Below, in pieces: positions 60,827 through 64,000 of a DNA stretch of 64,000 nt. Position numbers and translations under genes: made by a program. Source of the DNA: Berberis thunbergii (taxonomy: Eukaryota > Streptophyta > Magnoliopsida > Ranunculales > Berberidaceae); the NCBI GenBank assembly GCA_003290165.1, contig QNQO01007616.1:62001-126000 (forward strand), given 5' to 3'. Position 1 is the stretch's first letter; every line of letters begins with the position of its first letter. Below the pieces are notes generated by a model. The model saw only the letters and a program-made list of their open reading frames with translations. It was not told the origin of the DNA and made no database searches.

Positions 60827-61813
60827 TCAGATACGTGTGGTGCAGATGTCAACGAAGCCAAATCTCGTTTTCCAGAAACACGTATCTGGATCAAACTTCT
60901 CCGTTCTTCTCGCCGGTTCTGATTTGCATCTCGTCAGTATCAATGGTGGTCGAGAAGAAGAAGAAGAATTACAGAGTGCCCCTCCATTACGTGTCTTATT
61001 CAAGGTTTCATCTTTATTGGTACTTGAGCTGCTACTTTCCAATCCTTGGCAAAACCCAAACTTTTCTTCTATTTCCGGGGGTTTTCTCGGTTCTATCGCC
61101 GAATCTCTGCAAATGGTTTCTCTTTTCAATGTGGGCTTCTCTTCTTCTTCTTCTTCTTCTTCTCTGTTTTTCTTCTCGTGCTCTGTTTCGTGTTGCTGTT
61201 GCTCCGTTTCTTCTTCGTTTGAAGGAGAACCCCAGAACCTATTTGCTAGAGAAGAAGCTCTGTAAGGCTCGGATCTGCATCTCATGAGCAACAAAGCGTT
61301 CTTAGGAGGAGTTGAAGAAGAAGAAGCGAAAACCTTAGCTTCTCTCTTTTCTTCTTCCTCTGTTTCTTCTCTTTTTGTCCCCCCTGTTTTCTCCTCAATT
61401 TCAACTTTTCCCTGAAACCCAAATTGAAAACAAGAAACCCATCTCCACCAAAAGAGCTTAAACTCCCGGACCTTCTTATTAGACTTCCAATTGAGTCGAA
61501 CCCACCAACACCGACTCTTCTTCTTTCTCTTCTTCGACTTCGATTTCCACAAACTTTTCTTCTTTATCTGCTTGGACGAAGACCTTGTGACCCTTACTTG
61601 ACCCATACAAGTGACCTCAGGCGAAGTGGGTTCTTGGGTTTCAGCCCCACCATTAGTTTCATTCTTTTTTCGAATAAAAATAGGGCTTGAACGAGACCTT
61701 CCCCTACTTCTGCTCCCACCATTGCTCCTTAAAAACCTCAGCAATGGCGGTGGGAAGTTATTATCAACTCGACCCGGACTCGAAATGGGTTTCTGGAACT
61801 GCAAAAGCTTCAT
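60827..61813 (-). CDS. Plant-specific Ser/Arg/Lys-rich protein, 328 codons, single exon
   Basis: The intact frame runs from ATG at 61813 to TGA at 60827-60829. In order it holds MKLLQFQKPISSPGR, a proline/arginine segment (PPPLLRFLRSNGGSRSRGRS), CMGQVRVTRSSSKQ near residue 69, a strongly basic stretch (KKKSLWKSKSKKRKKKSRCW), an aromatic segment (FKLFWWRWVSCFQFGF), acidic Glu runs, NALLLMRCRSEPYRASSLAN near residue 172 and RPPLILTRCKSEPARRTEKF near residue 288. The two R/K-S-E-P boxes look like paired conserved motifs and possible phosphorylation sites. I know proteins of this layout only as uncharacterised in plants. There is no signal peptide or membrane helix; the basic stretch suggests nuclear localisation (inference). 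The first ATG is used because conserved-looking sequence begins there. The other frames across it are shadows. Confidence 0.85.
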   Translation of the reverse strand: MKLLQFQKPISSPGRVDNNFPPPLLRFLRSNGGSRSRGRSRSSPIFIRKKNETNGGAETQEPTSPEVTCMGQVRVTRSSSKQIKKKSLWKSKSKKRKKKSRCWWVRLNWKSNKKVREFKLFWWRWVSCFQFGFQGKVEIEEKTGGTKREETEEEEKREAKVFASSSSTPPKNALLLMRCRSEPYRASSLANRFWGSPSNEEETEQQQHETEHEKKNREEEEEEEEKPTLKRETICRDSAIEPRKPPEIEEKFGFCQGLESSSSSTNKDETLNKTRNGGALCNSSSSSRPPLILTRCKSEPARRTEKFDPDTCFWKTRFGFVDICTTRI

Positions 61814-61980
61814 CCTTTAATAAACAACTAACCCAACCTCAGAATAAGAAGAAAGACGAGCAAATGGATCGAAATAAAAGAAGGAAAATTTTGACGAAAA
61901 GGTTGAGCTACTTTTTTACTCTTTTCTTGCTTAGCTTTGCGTGTGTGCGTGGAATTAACACCGACAAACACACGGATGCG

Positions 61981-61983
<3 letters not shown>

Positions 61984-62018
<35 letters not shown>
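61984..62018. repeat. (CT)n microsatellite in the leader of the 328-codon gene
   Basis: A run of about 17 CT units (GA on the gene's strand) lies about 170-205 bases above the ATG. GA/CT tracts are common in plant 5' leaders and may affect expression. It gives a spurious frame at 61687-62076. Confidence 0.9.
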
Positions 62019-62020
<2 letters not shown>

Positions 62021-62209
62021 TTCTGCTCAGTTGCACTGAGTGTTGGTTGTATTGGTACGAGAGAGAGAGTGTGTGAGGGTGTCTGGTCTGATCTGGTTGA
62101 TGTGGTGGCGTAAGTAAAAGAAAAAAAGGAGAGAAAAAGTTTAATCCAGAGAGACTGAGTGTTGTTTGATAGCGTGCACGGTTGGGTGAACATAGCAGCT
62201 TTCGATTTT

Positions 62210-63042
62210 ACGGGTGGTCATCCATTCCGTGATTTTCATCCTGTTTCGATTTTTTTGGATTGTTTTTTTAAGAGAAATTCTAAATGTCGAGGGAAAGGGC
62301 GAGGAAACGAGCTAGGGAAATGACGTGGCGAGGTGAAAGCCGTTCATTTTTCTCGAAATGCGTACGTTGACTTTTCTCACGCACATCTCAAGAGAAATGA
62401 ACGACTTTCACCTCGCCACGTCATTTCCCTCGCTCGTTTCCTCGCCCTTTCCCTCGACATTTAGAATCTCCCGTTTTTTAATTGATCAAACTCATTTCAA
62501 TTTCATCTCGTTTACATTTAGATTGGGATGAAGATTTTCAATCACGCTCATCCCGTCTCGTCTCAAACCTATTTAATATTAATTATTATTAATTTTAATA
62601 TTTATTAACTTAAAATTTTGTCTGTCAAATTAAGTATGGTACATGAAGTTTTGAGGAGTTGTGTAAACTTAACATCACAAATAATTGTATTATAGTTTAA
62701 AACAATAACACTTTCATAGATAATTCCTTACCATACTTAATGATAGAAAATATTGATGATGTAAATGGAAACATAAATTGAAAATTACGAAAATAAGACT
62801 TAACATATTGTGGAACAAATAAGTAGACCTAATGAGAATGTTAATAATATAGTAATTATAAGAATATACGTTTAAATATGCACATCATAATAACTTAGTA
62901 ATTGCACAAAAATCAATCATGTTCATCCCGTTCCGAATTTGTTTGAGATGAGATGAGGTCGAAATGAGGTATATCCCATCTCGAAGATAAAACAACGAGA
63001 TGAGATTGAAATGAGTCAATCCGTCTCATGCCCACTCCTAAT
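62210..63042. repeat. Inverted-repeat element, possibly hAT-type, interrupted by the fold-back MITE
   Basis: The part at 62482-62570 (actcatttcaatttcatctcg, cccgtctcgtctcaaac) is matched in reverse by 62930-63042 (cgagatgagattgaaatgag, agatgagatgagg). The outer left end near 62210 (gggtggtcatcc) faces gcccactcct at 63032-63041. No firm target duplication is seen, so limits are approximate. Confidence 0.55.
62271..62472. mobile_element. Fold-back MITE with very long, nearly identical arms
   Basis: The left arm (62271-62362) and right arm (62378-62472) are almost perfect reverse complements through gattctaaatgtcgaggg, aaagggcgaggaaacgagc and gaaatgacgtggcgaggtga. A loop of only about 15-30 bases separates them. 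Flanks GTTTTTTTA / GTTTTTTAA resemble a 9-bp duplication. It lies about 460 bp upstream of the 328-codon gene's ATG, within its likely promoter. Confidence 0.85.
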
Positions 63043-63061
63043 TTTTGCTTTGTAAAGAATT

Positions 63062-63102
63062 TATTGTATTGTATTGTATTGTATTTTTTTTTTTTTTTTT
63101 TT
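63062..63102. repeat. (TATTG)n microsatellite and T run
   Basis: About five units of TATTG are followed by 18 or more T. A second T run is at 63151-63166. Confidence 0.85.
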
Positions 63103-63322
63103 CAGATTTACAGTTTGTGGTAAAATCTTGTATGCATGCACCTAAAAGTTTTTTTTTTTTTTTTTAGCGTTGTTGTATGGTGCATTGAGGTAACTTTAGG
63201 TTTTTGTTGCAAGTTTATTGGGTAATATAGTTTAGGGCATCCATTGGTAAATTAAATGCTAGTATTAATTCATGGTAGAAGGCCCTGCTGACAGTTATGG
63301 CACATGTAAATTTAATCAGAAA

Positions 63323-63440
63323 AGGGGAGGAGCGGGGGATGGGTGTAACCATCCATCTCCCTCGAGATAAGCAAAATCACATTGAAATATGCAATGTCAC
63401 TTATCTCGAGAAAAATGGATCGCCCATTACCCTCGCTCCC
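63323..63440. mobile_element. Small fold-back MITE
   Basis: The arms run from ggggaggagcggggg through ctcgagataag to cacattg, and back from caatgtcacttatctcgag to accctcgctccc. They pair over about 50 bases around a 6-10 base loop. The total is only about 118 bp and non-coding. Confidence 0.7.
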
Positions 63441-63972
63441 TAGAAAGGCTCAAATTTAATACATGTATGTTTTACCATTTTCCAAACAAAGCATAGTGAG
63501 TTTTAAAGTGGTAACATTTTGGTATTAGCCTATTAGATTTTCATTAAACCACAGTGAGTGCTGTGGGTTGATGTATGTTAGGTTTAGGAACCACTTTTAT
63601 GGATGTATGTACATTTAAATTTCTGAATGCACAAGGATAATTACTTAGGTTGGACCTCAACTCTTAAACCTTTAGAAGAATGTACATACAAGTTAATTAT
63701 AAAGGACGATCCCAAACAAACTTTTATCTATAAATGTAACCTATCCCATTGTGGTTTTGCTTTAGTTGGATAAGATGGTGATTTGGTTGCACACTGAAAA
63801 AGAAATGTGAACAAGGTTTGTGAATTGGCAATCATGTTTCAATTGACTGCTTAGAATATAATTATGATTACTTTCCATTCTATCAATGGAGAGACAATCC
63901 AAGGTTGGCAAAATTGATTGTTCACCTAATTAGTGCACTTGTTTCAACCAAAAGTATCAGATATTATTCATT
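63441..63972. other. Intergenic DNA without recognisable genes
   Basis: No frame, repeat or RNA gene is supported here. Confidence 0.45.
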
Positions 63973-64000
63973 GGGGGAATTCTAATTGGCGAGGAAACGG
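63973..64000. mobile_element. Start of another fold-back MITE at the window edge
   Basis: GGGGGAATTCTAA followed by GGCGAGGAAACGG resembles the arm of the MITE at 62271 (gagattctaaatg... gggcgaggaaacgag) with a short gap. The element presumably continues beyond the window. Confidence 0.5.

Noticed and set aside
60823..61287. Plus-strand frames of 142-154 codons opposite the 328-codon gene
   Set aside because: They are antisense shadows: Leu/Ser/Phe runs mirror the Glu/Ser/Lys runs of the minus-strand protein.
61687..62076. Plus-strand 129-codon frame and minus-strand 121-codon frame at the CT microsatellite
   Set aside because: Both owe their length to the (CT)n tract and the leader of the minus-strand gene.

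Overview
This is nuclear DNA from a flowering plant, probably a eudicot with a repeat-rich genome. The evidence is AT-rich DNA with GT-AG introns, plant-type transposons of almost every order, and fragments of plant genes: spermidine synthase, PPi-dependent phosphofructokinase, a PDR-type ABC transporter, organellar HSP90, a VAL/HSI2-like repressor and a PPR protein. I cannot name the species. Only two loci look like intact host genes: a small secreted-protein gene at 51938-52284 (-) and a 328-codon plant-specific gene at 60827-61813 (-). Nearly everything else is transposable-element DNA, much of it nested.

Region 1 (1-26420) is a diverged inverted repeat. Its left arm is 1-246 plus 13620-14640 and its right arm is about 25750-26420. 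The left arm is split by a Mutator-like element (MULE, 247-13619) with long TIRs and a perfect 9-bp target duplication. The MULE transposase gene is itself broken by a 622-bp TRIM retrotransposon (2540-3161, TSD CACTT) and by a 7.26-kb CACTA element (3627-10890, TSD CAT). The CACTA carries no transposase I can recognise. It carries exons, mostly with splice sites, from at least six host genes. Between the arms sits a Ty3-type LTR element (14976-24777) that has lost RT, RNase H and most of integrase, with a solo LTR inserted in its 3' LTR.

Region 2 (26420-40077) holds a PPR pseudogene, a reverse-strand Ty3 remnant, and a second gene-carrying CACTA (30818-37911, TSD TAA) inserted in a reverse-strand TRIM-like LTR. 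A reverse-strand Ty3-type LTR fragment follows.

Region 3 (40078-49725) is a Copia element flanked by AGTTA. Its gag and RNase H survive at the two ends. The middle is a third CACTA (from 41307), related to the second but inverted, with antisense gene fragments and no visible far end.

Region 4 (49726-64000) is less dense. It holds the secreted-peptide candidate, a LINE with ORF1 only, a Mutator-type MITE, a LINE 3' end with an RNase H domain, a hAT-type MITE, the 328-codon gene, and several fold-back MITEs up to the window edge.

The elements do not form a pathway. The window records successive insertions, and the target duplications and reading frames that resume across insertions let their order be read. 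The most notable content is the set of chimeric, multi-gene CACTA elements.
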